The notes: a model not told the origin generated them from the sequence alone. Positions 18,087 to 30,746 are shown, counted from the stretch's first letter. The stretch: DNA of 64,000 nt from Plutella xylostella (GCF_932276165.1 NC_063991.1:921001-985000); one strand, 5' to 3'. Translations and numbers: made by a program.

Positions 18087-18240
18087 CTAAGTGCCAATTT
18101 CTCCATAGTCGGTTAGAGCATAACCAGGTATTATTGGTTGACTTTTGTCACATCTGTCAACAATTTAGTATGGAGATGACGTATAATTGATCAACCAATA
18201 CCTGGCTACGATTTAACCGACTATTGTGAAATTGGAGCTA
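18087..18240. mobile_element. MITE (TAAGTGCCAATTTCTCC family)
   Basis: A palindromic element of about 154 bp with ends TAAGTGCCAATTTCTCCATA / TAGCTCCAATTTCAC on opposite strands. A sister copy lies at 26364-26516. Confidence 0.75.
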
Positions 18241-18699
18241 CGGAAATACGTTTAACTTTTGGTAAAAGTCCACCTTAAAAACTACATGCGGGAGTGACAG
18301 TGGACCGATGAACCGATGACCGGTAGGGTAAACGAAACGCGGGAGGCTATTCAGCCCGTTGGGCCGAAGAATATAGACAGGAGTAGTTGAATAAGGAAGG
18401 AGGAGGATAGAGTGTTTTATCGCTGCTTAGCAGAGGCATAGGTCCAGCAGGTGACGATGACGATGAAAGAAAATGGAACACGGAGAGGTGGCCGGTTCAA
18501 AACACAAGTTTTTCCACACAAGATTGTCGCTAAAACCGAGAATCGAGCCCGCAAAGGGATCTGCTGTGGCACTAAAGTTTGTGCTTGGTGCCAACCGCAA
18601 TACTGAGCCTGAATTTGTATATCAGATTAGAAGATCAGCTATAGATTATGAGTGAACTTATAGTATGAGAATCAATTTTATAAACTTATAAATACTTAC

Positions 18700-18775
18700 T
18701 TCTAATTTCTCAGCTATAGATTCCGAGTAAGGCACATATCTCGAGTCGGTAGTTCCCTTGTAGAACCAACTGCAT
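18700..18775 (-). CDS. PAPLA1: Sec23ip/PAPLA1-like phospholipase, exon E6
   Basis: Encodes (R)CSWFYKGTTDSRYVPYSESI, then AEKLE. The acceptor is tgtcgacag, the donor gtaagt. This is the conserved RRCxWFYKG...RYxPYxExxxExLE part of the WWE-like region. The first base completes the Arg codon begun in E5. Confidence 0.94.
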
Positions 18776-18904
18776 CTGTCGACACCAAACAATATATCAG
18801 GTTAGTGCTTGCAAATCCTGTAGAAGACCTAAAGTGGATCTGTATCACCATAATGGTGGTGTTATAAGTGGCGCTCCAAAGGCGGAGAATATAATTATTT
18901 TAAT

Positions 18905-19180
18905 TGCTACTGATTAGGCACATGAGGTGAGGAGTGTATCGACAGACCCTCCCCGAGTGATGTATCACCTGTACCTGATACATCCGGCGCATCCAGGAAA
19001 CTCAACGACTAATCTCTCACCATTGACGGTGATCAACGCTAGATCACTATACCGCACATTTCCCATCAAGAAAGCAGCAATGCTTAACGGATGGTGGTGA
19101 AATGGTGGTAGATGACTATCGACAAATAATTGTAAAATTTTACGTCGATTAAACCATTTGAATTTGAATTTGAATTTGAC
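18905..19180 (+). mobile_element. Retroelement 3' end with GAATTT tail
   Basis: Ends in a GAATTT microsatellite-like tail (19159-19178) after ATTTTACGTCGATTAAACCA. The same 3' end, inverted, lies at 33140-33400. Probably the tail of a SINE or LINE; its 5' limit is not clear. Confidence 0.55.
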
Positions 19181-19454
19181 GGTCCAACCAAACTGTCATA
19201 ACTTGTATGGATCAGACAGATGTTAGATAAGGAATGCTATTGTGGCAGGTTTTATGCTCTCAGCTTTTTTTCTTCTGTCAACCAGGCGTTTGTAAACTCA
19301 CGTTCTACTGGTTGACAAAAGAAAAGAGGCGATCCCTTTACGTTACGCTTATATGTGTGACCATTAGGCAGCTGCTCTGAGGTTTGTAACCAAGACGCTA
19401 AGAAGATAAGGAGTTAAATCATCACCAACGACCACTAAGGCCATCATGACTTAC

Positions 19455-19569
19455 CTTCTAACATTGGTAGGTTTATCGGACCAGTACACGGCGACTCGCA
19501 GACGTCCCATGACGTTGACGTCGAAGCGACCGCCGTCAGTTGGCACCACTGTCGACTCATTCAGGTCCG
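19455..19569 (-). CDS. PAPLA1: Sec23ip/PAPLA1-like phospholipase, exon E5 (WWE-like region)
   Basis: Encodes DLNESTVVPTDGGRFDVNVM, then GRLRVAVYWSDKPTNVR. The acceptor is tccaaag, the donor gtaagt. TDGGRxDVxxxxRxRxAxYW is the typical second half of the WWE-like domain. Confidence 0.92.
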
Positions 19570-20077
19570 CTTTGGAAAGGAAAAGTTGCATCATAAGCTG
19601 TGGTGTATATGGTACGGATAACTGCCTGGAGGCTGGGATCTGCTAGAGAGACTAGCTATAACAGCCAAACAGGCTAATAGAAAAAATAGTCGTACAAAAC
19701 AAAGACCAACGCTTCTTGCGTTTTTTTTTAATGAAAGCGCCTCTATCGCGTAATAGACCAATAACGGCATAACGCGCAGAAATGGCGTTCAATTTTGTCA
19801 CATTCCACTGATGGAGATAAGTGAAGTCTCGAGATCAGAGGCTTGCCTGTAATCTCCAAAAGTTCACACTTGGCAGACAATTGGATAATTGGATTATACC
19901 ATAGAATAACAAGTACAGTAGTAGTAGTAGTAGTACTCGTTAGTCTATGATTATACTTATAAAAAATTGGAAATATTTATTTTTGGTCTGTTAATGTCTA
20001 CACTTGGAAAACTGTGGAACTTGGCAAAATAATAGTGGTGTTTTTTTGTCTGCTGCTACCTGAAATCCTGGACTTAC
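19570..20077. other. Intron between E4 and E5
   Basis: About 500 bp, no recognised element except a short TAG repeat at 19918-19937. Confidence 0.45.
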
Positions 20078-20207
20078 GGCTATTAAACGCCCGCTCCAAG
20101 CTCCTCGAGTCGGCCACAGAGAACCCCTTCCACGTGGACTTGCCGTCCAGGTCCACTCGGTAGAACCAGTGGTGCTTCACCGGACTGTATTCCGCTTGCG
20201 AACGCGC
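20078..20207 (-). CDS. PAPLA1: Sec23ip/PAPLA1-like phospholipase, exon E4 (WWE-like region)
   Basis: Encodes ARSQAEYSPVKHHWFYRVDL, then DGKSTWKGFSVADSRSLERA. The acceptor is attccag, the donor gtaagt. The motif HWFYxxxxxxxxWxxFSxxDSxxLExAF is the first half of a WWE-like domain, thought to bind protein or lipid partners. Confidence 0.93.
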
Positions 20208-20538
20208 CTGGAATGATACCGGGGGTTTAGAATACGGATGAACGCATAACCTTAGTGTCGCCGCACACGGGCCACCGGCCACAGCCACAAACGCCGCCAC
20301 CAGAAGCTTTTGTATGGGAACGATTTGAAGCGTGTGGCCGCCACCGGCGTCAAACGTGTGCGAGTCCATATAAAATGCACGAAAATTACAGGAAATATGC
20401 CAGTGGCGGCGTTTTGTGGTTGTGTGCGGGAGCCCTTAGAGTCTAAATGAGGGAAATTTGCTCGCTACAATAGACGATAGATACCCGGACGAATTGGCAG
20501 CTGCTCTGGGGCATTTTGGAAATTTCCGTAATCAAAAC

Positions 20539-20700
20539 TGCTACCTTACCACTACCGTACATTAGCGATTAATAATCCAAGCAGCATCGCTTATCTGTCA
20601 AATCTGAAGTAACTTGTATGGATATGACAGGTGTTTTACAGATAAGTGATGCTGATTAAGGATTGTTGATTGGTAATCTGTCGGTGGTGTTACGGTAGCT
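20539..20700. mobile_element. MITE (GCTACCGTACCAC family)
   Basis: Inverted ends GCTACCTTACCACTACCG / CTACCGTAACACCACCGA, about 160 bp. Related copies: 43017-43200, and partial ones at about 59495-59600 and 61620-61712. Confidence 0.65.
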
Positions 20701-20899
20701 GATCCCCATAGTAAAAAAGTCACGTGACCAACAAAGTCGTAAAGCAAAACTTGTTTATGACATCCTAAATCACCCCCGTTCAGGTTAGTATACCACTTTT
20801 GCAATAATGCTCCTACTGCATTGCAACATTTGCAACTATAATTCTAATAAGCATTATAACCTTAAAAGCGTTCTACAAAACCATCAAAAATATACCTAC

Positions 20900-23800
20900 A
20901 TCATTCATCATATCGAGGGTTTCGTCTCCGTTGTCTTCCATGGTGAGATCAAAGCTGTCATTAGCGGGTTTTCCCGCCACTGCATCTATATTAGCACTAT
21001 TACTCATATCGCCTGGCCCCTTAGCACTGTCCACTTCGTTCACCCCCTTTTTAACCCTTCCTTCTTCACTGTTTACGTTAATTTTAGCAACGTTTTCAAC
21101 CCTATTTGAAATAAATTTACAACATTGTTTACAATTTACTATTATTCTTTCGTCTTCCGTGTAATTTATTGTCGTTTCCTCTAGTTCTGTATTTGTGTTA
21201 TTAACTGTTTCGCTTTTGTAATCTGCGTATTCTACTATACCATCGCCGTTCGAATGCGCGAATTTTAAATCTTCAGGAATGGTTCTATCTATAAAGCTGT
21301 TATCATATTCTATGGTGAAGTAATTTACAGTCCTAACTACCTGTTCCTGATTCGGTACGTAATTGTCTAATGATGTCAAGTTTTTCATAAAATTTATATC
21401 AGCATTGTACTCGGCGGTCGCTTGAGCTTTTTGCTGATCTTTATTTTGATTTAGTTCAAAGAACATTTTGTTGTTTGGTTTGGGTTTGATAGGTTCTTGA
21501 ACTTCTGGTGTTTCTTTAAAAAAACTTTTATCACTTTGCGTGTTTTCCCAACGTCTGTTATAGCTATCTTCTTCATTTATATTGGCTTTATTTTCTGCGG
21601 TCGCTTGCACTTTCTGCTGGTCTTTATTTTTACTTAGTTCGAAAAACGTTTTGTGAACTTTTGGATCTGGTTTACTAGGTTCCTCCGTTTCTTCTTTTTC
21701 ATCGAAAAAGCTTTTATCACTTTGAGTGTTTTCCCAGCGTCGGTTTTGGCTATCTTCTTTCCTAAGGTGGTCTTGACTCTGGCTTAACTCAAAAAAAGAC
21801 TTCGTGTGATCTGTGTTTTTGGCTGGGGTAGCAAAATAGCTAGCTAATCTATTGCAGCCTGCATCAGACGAGGTATTTTCAGTTTTAGCTTCTACAGCTG
21901 AAGAGAAGAAATTTTTCGGATCTGGCAGGTTGGTTGGAGCTATTGGAGTCTGAGCCATTTTAGGCACGTCTAAAACTGGTTGTAAATTTGTAGAAACATT
22001 AAATGCAGGTTTGTCATGTGCCCTTTCAACCTCTTTCATTTCTGTTTGTTCTTCGGTGTCAACTAAAAACTTATTCTGAAAATCACTTGCAAACGCTGGC
22101 AGTTTCATCGGCGTTTCTTCACATAATTTAATATCTTTAATCAAATCAGCTAAATGAGCATCAGGTAATTCTGCGCCGATGGCTATTTCTTCAGCTTTCA
22201 TAATGTCTTTAGAGCTGCCGAATGTTGCAGAGGTCATGAGGCTACTAGAGCCATATGTCACACTACTGGTTAATTCAGTATGACCATATGATACAGTGCA
22301 GGTAGTGGGTGTCTGAGTAGTAGTTTCAGGAATACGAGGATTCCTTATATCATCTGGGTAGAAAGGTGCTGATGGATCTGGTGTTATTAAAGAAGCTTCA
22401 AAAGGTTTTTCAGCTTTGAAAATATTATCGGTATTATTTGGCGATAAAACAGTGTGTATAGATGACGAACTCTGGTTGGGAGACCCAAGGAAAGCGTTAA
22501 CCGAGGAAGGTGATGTGAGAGAGTTTCTGTAATGAGTTTCCGCTGCGTAATTTCCCGTGTCAAAGTAAGATGCGATAGTAATAGCTGGGCTAATTGATGT
22601 AGGTACCTCAAGAATTGGTTTCTTAACTAAATCAGTCTCAGACTCTCCCAAGTGTTTAAACTTTTCAACTCTATTCGTGAAACTATCAATGCCTTCGATG
22701 GGATCTTCAGAAGTTCTCTCTCTTTCTTTCACTTCGATTTTATCATCGTCTGTTTCAGAAGGTTCGATTACGAACTCTTCGAAATCGGGGAAGTCTTGCT
22801 TTGCATCTTGTTCAATAAGTTGAACATCTAATCCACCAGTTTCGTCAGATTTGCTGTCATCCAAATCTTCTGCAGGCGGAGCAGTCGGTATACTTGCTTG
22901 TCTTGTGATGTTAGTTGGCGATTCATCATGTGCATTTTTTAGTTCAGCTTTAATTTCATCACTCGCATTAGTCAGTATGTTGTCGAAAAATAATGAATTA
23001 TTACTGAAAAATCCAATAGAATTAGGATCTGGTTGGAAACTGTAGTCATGGTCTATCTGCACATTTGAATCTGGTTCCTGTGATTTATTTGTGCACCATC
23101 CGTAGTTTCTAACTTCTGATTTGTCTATATTGTAGTTGAGTATTTGATCATACTTATTCGCATCCAGTGGGTTTATTAACTCCTGATTTCCCTTCGCAGT
23201 ATCTTCAGCAAACTCACTGCGTTGATTATTGAAAAAGTCTCTCCTACTATCTTCGTAGGTGTTATTTTCAGTAAAAGGCACTTCGACAGGATTAGACAAT
23301 TGGATCGGAGATGTAATATTTTCTATTAATTGAGACGTGAAATCTGCGTCCCCCTTTTCAGGCTGGTTTACTTCTCTACAAGTTTCACAGATATTAATAC
23401 CATCATCATGTTGATTTTGGCACTCATCAGTTTTGTCATCATTCACTATGTCTTTAACAGATCTGTCGATGTCGTCAAAGAAAGTAGCACTGTTCTTTTT
23501 ACCGAAACTATTGTCAGTATCAGGTCCATAGAAGCCAGCCGCCGCATTGTCAGTTTTCAACTGTAACTCATTCATTTCCTGACGATTGAAACCCACTACT
23601 GACGAAATGCCGAAAGTAGGAGGAGGTATAATATCCGTTGCTGATTGCTGCTCTACAGGTGTAACTTCTAAATCTTTTGAGTTGTCTTCTTTATCATCTA
23701 CATTGAAATCAGCCGTATTAATTGTATTCAATTGCTCAATATTACGATTCAAATTCTCAGCAATAATTGCGTCACTACGATCACCATAAAATGTTCCTTC

Positions 23801-26073
23801 AATACTTGAAGCTGGGGTTGTGGTAGTTTGATTTTGTAAGTTGATGTTAGATATCGCAGGCTCAGAGAAATAACTTGAAGTTTGCTGATTGGAAGTGTTA
23901 AACCCTGTCATGAATCCACGATTTTCGTTAGTCACTTGTTGGTTGACGAAATAATGTTGAGTCGGAATGCTTTGTAAAGGATTTTGACCAGCTTCTTGAG
24001 TATATGGGAAAATATTGATAAGATCGTTAGATGTTTGTTGTTGACTGCCTTGGACATTATCTTGTATTTGATTTGTTTCTCCTTGAGGGTAGTTTGTGAT
24101 GGGATAGGTCACATTTTCATACGTATGCTCTTGCGTATTAGGGTAATACTGATTAGTACCGTAAGTCTGACTATGGGCAATGACGTTTTGAGGTTGGGGT
24201 GGTCCAGAGTATGTGGGAGTAGCCGAATATGGTACATAGATCTCCAGATTACTGAAGCAACTTTGGTCTTGTGCCATCCCAGGATTTTGTTGGCCCTGGT
24301 TCTGTTGATAGCTTTCAGTTGTAGAGTTTTCAGAGTTGTAAGCAGGGTCGAAGAATGTAGTCACTGTGTTTTGCAATTTATTGATATCTATAGAGCTAAG
24401 CTTAGACTTTAACGATCCAATCAATCTGAATCCTTTAGCTTCCTCTCTGGGTGGTTCGTATGTATCAGTTGTTTGACGGCTCAAATCAAAAGACGTGTTG
24501 TATTGCTGTTGAGGAGCATTATACTGGTTCTGTGATAAATCGTACGGAACGGATGCCACGATATTGGTATTGCTTGGTTTACTGATGTCAAATGGTACAG
24601 AGGCTTGTTCAAAAGGCACTGATGGTGGTAGGTAAGGCTGACTTTGACTGGGTGTAGGGTTATCAGGATGAGCAGCTTGTGGGGTAAATAAGGCACCTTG
24701 GTATGTGTTTGCAGTCTCAACTGGAGCTAATACTGGCTTTACATTATTGCTTATAGCACCAACCCCTTCAATTGGACCAGCGTAGTATTGAGGGCGTTTC
24801 TTTGCCATTCTAAAGTTAACATTTCCTGAAGCCATTTTGGGTGGCTCTGAAACCACTTTTGGCGGTTCGGGTGGCTGTTGCGCGAGGAATGCAATAGGAT
24901 CAAAGGCTGGTTTTGCTGGCTCCATGTTCATAGGGGTTGAATAAGTTGCAGAATTTGGTGGCTCAATAGATGTAGCAACTGATCCTGGATTGAAAAACAT
25001 GGGTGGCGGTATAGCGCCTGATGGGTTCTGGTTTAGATTACTGTTGTTTTCTGCCTGCGGTCCGGAATCTGAAGCACTTGATGAAAAACCTTTGGGGGGT
25101 TCTATAGGAGTGGATTGCGATGGAGTGAAGAACGTTGGAGGGTAAGATATATTTTGTGGTGGTCCAGATATATTAACCGCGTTTGGTTTAGGTGGCTCCG
25201 GTGGTGAAACTGCAGAGGTTGAATTATAGAATGCAGGCGGAGGCACGGATTGCGAATACGACTGAGGAGTGGCAGCGGGCGTCTGTTCAGCTCCAACTGC
25301 TGATGGTACAAAAATGTTAACTCCGCACGGTGGCACTGCCGAAGTTGGTTTCATCAGCGGTTGATTTGCAGATATCCTTCTAGCAACTGACGGTGGCAGA
25401 ACAGACTTGACATCCGTCGTGCTTTCTCTCCTTGGAATATTGGAGAACATTGTCGGCGGTGGAATAATGGCTTGACCTGGCGGTTGAGGTCGGCTTATAG
25501 CCCCTAAATCAGCCGGTGGAGGACTAATTAAATTATGTTGCGACGTTGCTATCTGGACGACGTCCGGGTGTGATCCCGTTTGGGCCGGTAATACTGAACT
25601 TTCCATGCCACTTTGTGACATAACAGGTGGTGTGAACATCGTGACACTTGCAGATTTTGACATAAACTCTTGAGGCGGAGAGTACAGGGTCGTATCATTC
25701 TCCTGTTTGTTTATTGCAGTTAGCGAGCCCGCTTGCGTGGTCATTGACGGTGTGAACATTGGTATGCTATGTGACGAAGATGAAGCATAAACCGTAGACG
25801 CTGGACTTTTGTTTGTCACATTAGAAGATATATTTAACTGGGTGGGGTGGTTTGGAGCCATAGGTGGCATTGTATGGCTTTGTACATTGAATGACGCTGC
25901 ATTATCCTGCGGCGCAGGAGTGAAAAACGCCGGCTGGTTGGAATACTGGGGTGCAGATGGCGGTAGCGAGAAGCCCTGTGGAGGCACAGGGTTCTGTATG
26001 TGCCCTTCTGTACTTAAGCCGGGAATTTGAGCGTAGGCCTTCTTCTTCGTGGTTATTCTGAATTGAGTGGCAC
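20900..26073 (-). CDS. PAPLA1: Sec23ip/PAPLA1-like phospholipase, giant exon E3 (disordered N-terminal region)
   Basis: A 5,174-nt exon with a single open frame. The acceptor is ttgtttcag at 26074; the ATG at 26086 lies in the intron and is probably not a start. The donor is GTAGGT at 20899. It encodes about 1,725 residues rich in Pro, Ser, Asn and Gln, such as PPPTMFSNIPRR and RMAKKRPQYYAG. The Pro-rich part matches the role of the Sec23ip N-terminus, which binds Sec23 at ER exit sites; this function is inferred. Near the C-terminal end a module with FFELS and NRRWENTQSDKSFF recurs (about 21470-21790). A GFRLIGSLKSKLSSIDINKL segment may be a short helix. Most of it looks disordered. Confidence 0.92.
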
Positions 26074-26363
26074 CTGAAACAACCATTTTATATTTTTATA
26101 ATTTATTATTAACGATAGTTTTGTTTACAAATTATAAACATTTGAAATATAAGTAATAATGATTTAAACAAACAAGGTAACAATCTTCACCCCCAGATTC
26201 AGACAGCAAATGATTTAGCGGCTATAGAGTAGCGAGATCATAGAAATGACACAACATAACTTTATGTCATGGCCTGTAATGTTATGTATGATGTGAAAAT
26301 AAATAAATGTCCCCGTAAATTTTATTAGCATAATTGCGTCCAAACTAGCGATCATGATATGTA

Positions 26364-26516
26364 CTAAGTGCCAATTTCTCCATAGTCGGTTAGAGGATAA
26401 CCAGGTATTAGTGGTTTACTTTTGACACATCTGTCAATATTTTATATGGAGAAGACGTATAATTGATTAACCATCCCTGGTCGGTTAGATAACCGACTAT
26501 GGAGAAATTGGAGCTA
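26364..26516. mobile_element. MITE (TAAGTGCCAATTTCTCC family)
   Basis: Palindromic, about 153 bp, sister to 18087-18240. Ends TAAGTGCCAATTTCTCCATA and TAGCTCCAATTTCTCCATAG on opposite strands. Confidence 0.75.
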
Positions 26517-26724
26517 ATGCTTCGCAACGAAAATAGCTTTGTCTGCAAGGCATTAGGATCCAGGCGTTAGTATTCAGAACTATGTACTAATTATTTTAAG
26601 TTTGAACTTTGTTACATTTCTGTTCAAAACAAGTGAAGAATGGTTACTATGGGTTAGAACGTACTGTCTTTTCTGAAAACATAAATTATTCTACATTTAC
26701 AATATACTGTTGCTTCCACTCTAA

Positions 26725-27273
26725 GGGCGGATTCGACCAACGTCGAGTAACTTTTTACTCACGAGTAAAGTACTAGTTACTCGCGAGTAAGCAGATTTTG
26801 CATTCTACCAAACCTGAAACCCAGATAAGTAGCTTATCCCAAGAATAAAATGTTATACCGCCAAAATTGACCGTGTAACGAGCTTATCCGAGAGTAATTT
26901 TGTAATGGCGGCGGCACATCAGCTGATTAGAAACCGTCATAATGACATATAAACACATCTGTCAAAACATAAACAAAAGTACGTTTAAAGGCAAAGTCTC
27001 CGAATAACAACAGCGAATAAAATATTAAAACATAAACAATTTCATACTTTTATAATCCATTCAAACTAAGTTGGCATGTCATTTCTATTGCATGCTTTGA
27101 AACGCAGCTATTTTTATTTTAGTTGCATTACAGTTTCGTTCCTCGTTCATTCAATTTAACCATGGTATAACTTGGTAGAATGCAAATGTACTTATCCTGG
27201 ATATTTACTCGCGTATAAATTTTATTCCGGTATAGTTATTCTCGTGTAACGTGATGTTTGGACGAATTCACCC
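26725..27273. mobile_element. PIF/Harbinger-type MITE, TAA duplication
   Basis: 549 bp with imperfect inverted ends GGGCGGATTCGACCAACG / GGGTGAATTCGTCCAAAC and TAA on both sides. Subterminal repeats of the ACTCGCGAGTAA/TTACTCGCG type are seen. No ORF of note. Confidence 0.8.
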
Positions 27274-27579
27274 TAAAAGTATTAACTACTTATATCAAAC
27301 CAGCGTTAAATTGGCTTCAAATTATAGTAAATAAGATTAATAAGAGTCGGAAACTAGTACAAATTTGTATATTGAAGGCAAACTCTAGCCAGAGCTACCG
27401 CCATTATTATAATACGAACTTAATCATATTTCTGAACACAATGTTGTCCAATTATCTAAATTGGAATTTAATCAAATGCTATTATAATTTAAATTAAGTT
27501 TTAATGAATCTTATGTACCTATAGCGCGGTATTCCGTTTCATGTTTAAAATTTAATTAGCTTATTATTTGATTTCATCA

Positions 27580-27738
27580 GTTTGCAGTAGTTCTCCACCA
27601 ACCAAGGGTTGGCTGGAAGAAATTGCTTTTTGGCAATAAGCCCGCCTTTGTGTACTATTTTTTTCTTAATTTGTATTTTTGTCTGTGTATGTTTTTGGTA
27701 TGCAATAAAGTGTCTATAAAATATATAAATAAATAAAT
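27580..27738 (+). mobile_element. LINE 3' end (CR1/Jockey-like tail)
   Basis: A 3' UTR fragment, GGAAGAAATTGCTTTTTGGC then AATAAGCCCGCCTTTGTGTA, ending in AATAAA and ATAAATAA repeats. Similar tails: 28450-28580, 30852-30960, 32340-32432 (plus) and 39685-39800 (minus). Confidence 0.65.
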
Positions 27739-27839
27739 AGATTTGTCCAAATAATGTGACAATTTCTAAAGAGTCCTATCTTGGGGATTACAGTCGTGAG
27801 TACATATATTTATGTATGTATGTATGTGTTCTAACTCAC

Positions 27840-28346
27840 CACCAACACTCTCCCTCGGCGGCAGCCCAGCGTCTTTCACCACAACCTCTTCGCTCCTCTC
27901 AAACCCCACATCCTGGTAGCCAGTCACCACCCTCGCCACATCTGGAGTCTGCTCTCGACTCTTCATGCTTAACATACTGGAAAACGAACTAAACACAGCA
28001 CTGGCCACTTGAGGCAACACTGTTGGCAACTGAGAGAAGTTCTGAGCTATATCTGCCGTTATACTCTGTTGTGTCTCATCTGTAGCTGCCTCATTAAGAT
28101 TAATCTCTTCTAGGTTCTCTTCTGTCGCGTCTATGGTCGCTACTTGATCTGTGGCGGTGTTGATCGGCGCGCTGACATATCTAGTGCCTTGGAGTCTGGC
28201 GAAGTATTCGTTCACATCAAAATCGTCTTTCGGCTTTTGTTTTGGGGGTGTGTTGTCCGTGTGTGTGGCTTGTGGAATGTGTTGTGTGGCGTGTGTCGCG
28301 TCGCCCGATGGTTTGTTGACGTTCTCCGGTTGGTCCGATTGAGCAT
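27840..28346 (-). CDS. PAPLA1: Sec23ip/PAPLA1-like phospholipase, exon E2
   Basis: A 507-nt exon between acceptor ccttgttacag and donor gtgagt. It encodes (D)AQSDQPENVNKPSGDATHAT, then a basic-to-acidic stretch with DDFDVNEYFARLQGTRYVSA. The C-terminal end is REQTPDVARVVTGYQDVGFE ... ESVGG. The last codon (G|GT) joins E3 to give ESVGGATQFRITTKKK. The polar composition and the FxxxL-like helix suggest a short binding motif. The reading frame needs an upstream coding exon that ends in phase 1. Confidence 0.88.
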
Positions 28347-28449
28347 CTGTAACAAGGAAAAATGCGTACTTTAGAATATAAGAAGATATTACATTGAGTT
28401 TACAGCTAACAGTGGTTGGAAGGCGTGATGAGTGTATGTCACCTACTTC

Positions 28450-28580
28450 TTCTGAAATTGGAGATGGAAGAGATTACTTTTAGTAATAAGGCCACCGATT
28501 GTACTATTTCTTTTCTATGTTTGTGAAACTGTTTCTGTTTGTGTGCAATAAAGAGTATTTTATCTTTATCTTTTTATCTT
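28450..28580 (+). mobile_element. LINE 3' end
   Basis: GAGATTACTTTTAGTAATAA then GGCCACCGATTGTACTATTT and a tail GCAATAAAGAGTATTTTATC with TCTTTAT repeats. The inverted copy is at 39685-39800. Confidence 0.65.
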
Positions 28581-28721
28581 ATGGCTAGTCACCTCTGACT
28601 ACCTATTTGAGATTACAGCATTATGATTTAACCTTTTTTATGGTTGATAAGTTTAACGTAGCTTTCTGTGTGTATCTGTCAGTGGTAGCGTAGCTTCGAA
28701 ACGGCTGAACCGATTTTTTAA

Positions 28722-28985
28722 ACACACGCACTCTCGCCTTTTAGTAATGTACTCCCCTGCGGGGTAGGCAGAGGTGCATTGCTGCACCCACTTTTCGCCA
28801 GAATGTATGTTAGTCCCAATGTAATAGGGGGCGGGCCTATTGCCATTTTACGGGCACATCCAAGACCCGAGAACAAATATCTGAGTTTAAACAAATATCT
28901 GCCCCAGCCGGGAAATGAACCCGGGACCATAGGCTCAGTAGTCAGGGTCACTAACCACTACGCCATTCGGTCGTCTACCGGTACC
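28722..28985 (-). mobile_element. tRNA-headed SINE (second family)
   Basis: Same family as 14826-15045. The head lies at the right end (minus GACCGAATGGCGTAGTGGTT ... GGTCCCGGGTTCATTTCCCG) and the 3' end at the left. Confidence 0.78.
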
Positions 28986-29344
28986 GTCGGTACCGATTTT
29001 TTATTTGATTGGTAATGTCACCATATTTTATTAAAATCGTTAACTATGCAAAGTTATTCTGTTTCCCTCATTTTTGGTCAATCCACATCACATATGTACG
29101 TTTAGGTATGTATTCACATACCATAGATGATATAAGATATCTTTAGTTATCTTGAGTAACTAGACAAACAGGTACTAATCTAGGCAAGCCTCTTTAGGGG
29201 CACTAGGCGACCTATTCTGGGCTACTCAAGCGTTTCTTATGCCATTTTTAGGGTTCCGTACCTCAAAGTCACACATCTCACACAGAGCCTGGGTATAGGA
29301 CAGCTGAATGTATCTATACAGATACATGGATACATACCTACGTA

Positions 29345-29565
29345 CACTCACGGGCAATGAAATAGTTCCACTCACAAAATACTATCACGAAACGACCTCA
29401 ATTTTTTCTAACATTTAATTTAAAATTTAAACAAAATATTACATTGTTTTGTTCGTTATATCCTGATTCTCTGTTAAATGTACTCCATTATTGCAGAAGG
29501 CGTCATTAAGCAAGCCTTTGCGTTTAGAAGTAATTTGGTGATTTTCTCAGCCAAGACCCGAGTAC
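29345..29565. mobile_element. MITE, CACTCACGGGCAATGAAA family, one end lost
   Basis: Begins TA-CACTCACGGGCAATGAAA and follows the internal sequence of the complete copies at 35926-36154 and 50202-50427. The other end is lost near 29565, where SINE-like sequence begins. Confidence 0.7.
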
Positions 29566-29794
29566 AAATATCTGACTTTCCAATATCTGCCCCAGCGGGG
29601 GATTGAACCCGAGGCTTTTTTCGTCAAAATAACCGAGTGATCCTGAATAGGCTATCAGTACGGTTAGTGGAGGAGTGTCCAACGTTGACTAATAGGTTGG
29701 AATGTCTTCATTTTGTTGACTGTACAAACTTGGACATTGCTATCTTTCTGATATTGCGAGGTATTTTTATTTAGGCATGCAAGAGGTATTCTAT

Positions 29795-30123
29795 TCTATT
29801 CTATTCTCTGTGGGGGTGTAAGTACCTGCACCTGGCTCTCTCGAATGGAACCGTTGTGCACATCCCCAAGGTCTAAACTGCCTTCCTAAGCTTGGACCAT
29901 TTCCCACCACGCTGGTCCACTGCGGGTTGGTGGGTTCACATATCTAAAGTGCTAAATCTAGATATGCAGGTTTCCTCACGATGTTTTCCTTCACCGTAAG
30001 AGCGATGGTATACATTGTACTTAAATTCAGAAAAGAACTCATTGGTACATGTCAGCGCCGGGATCGAACCTGCATCTCTGGCGTGAGAAGCGGGCGCTTA
30101 CCCGACTGAGCTACCACAGCTCC
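29795..30123 (-). mobile_element. Full-length tRNA-headed SINE (first family)
   Basis: Minus strand: head GGTAGCTCAGTCGGGTAAGC with B-box GGTTCGATCCCGGCGCTGAC, a body of about 250 bp, and a tail of GAATA repeats (29795-29812). A 3' part in the same orientation is at 38120-38290. Confidence 0.82.
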
Positions 30124-30534
30124 AATGCAAGAGGTATTTAACGACAGTTTTTAACAAAAATAGAACTACACCATGTGTTTTTTAACCATTAAATGGAAAG
30201 GAAGGAAAACTAACCTTCTGGGCTTGTCACTAGCCGGACAATCGCCCCTAATAGGTACTGTTCCCCCCTTCCCTGCCCCTTTTGCATCCATTTTATGGTC
30301 CTTCGAGACGGATAACTATAACCTAGCTATAATACACCGCGTAATGACAATCATACTTTTATCGTTTACCGCCTATTTGCACCCTTAGCCACTCAATCTA
30401 CACTGCAAATGAAGTCGTTACCAGATAGAAAGCTGTTAGTCAATCAAAACGCTCGATAAATAACTCGCTACAGTTTTCACTTATTCATTAATATTAATAT
30501 TTCATCCACCGAGGGCGAAGTCGTATAGTATTTA

Positions 30535-30746
30535 CTAGCTGTTCCCGCGAGCTTCGCTTCGCCTTAAAAAGTTTTCCCGTGGGAATTCCGGGATAAAAAG
30601 TAGCCTATGTTCTTTCTCAGGGTCTAGACCATATTTATACCAAATTTCATTCAAATTCGTTCAGTACTTGGCGTGAAAGAGTAACAGATAGACAGACAGA
30701 CACAGTTACTTTCGCATTTATAATATTATATATATATTAGTTAGGA
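30535..30746 (-). mobile_element. Helitron-like non-autonomous element
   Basis: Minus strand 5' TCCTAACTAATATATAT and 3' GCGGGAACAGCTAG, inserted between A and T. A hairpin-forming GCGAAGCGAAGCTCGCGGG lies near the 3' end. One of six copies in the window. Confidence 0.82.

Noticed and set aside
26074..26086. ATG at 26086 as the start of the giant exon
   Set aside because: A strong acceptor (ttgtttcag) lies between this ATG and the exon, and exon E2 joins in frame at 26073.
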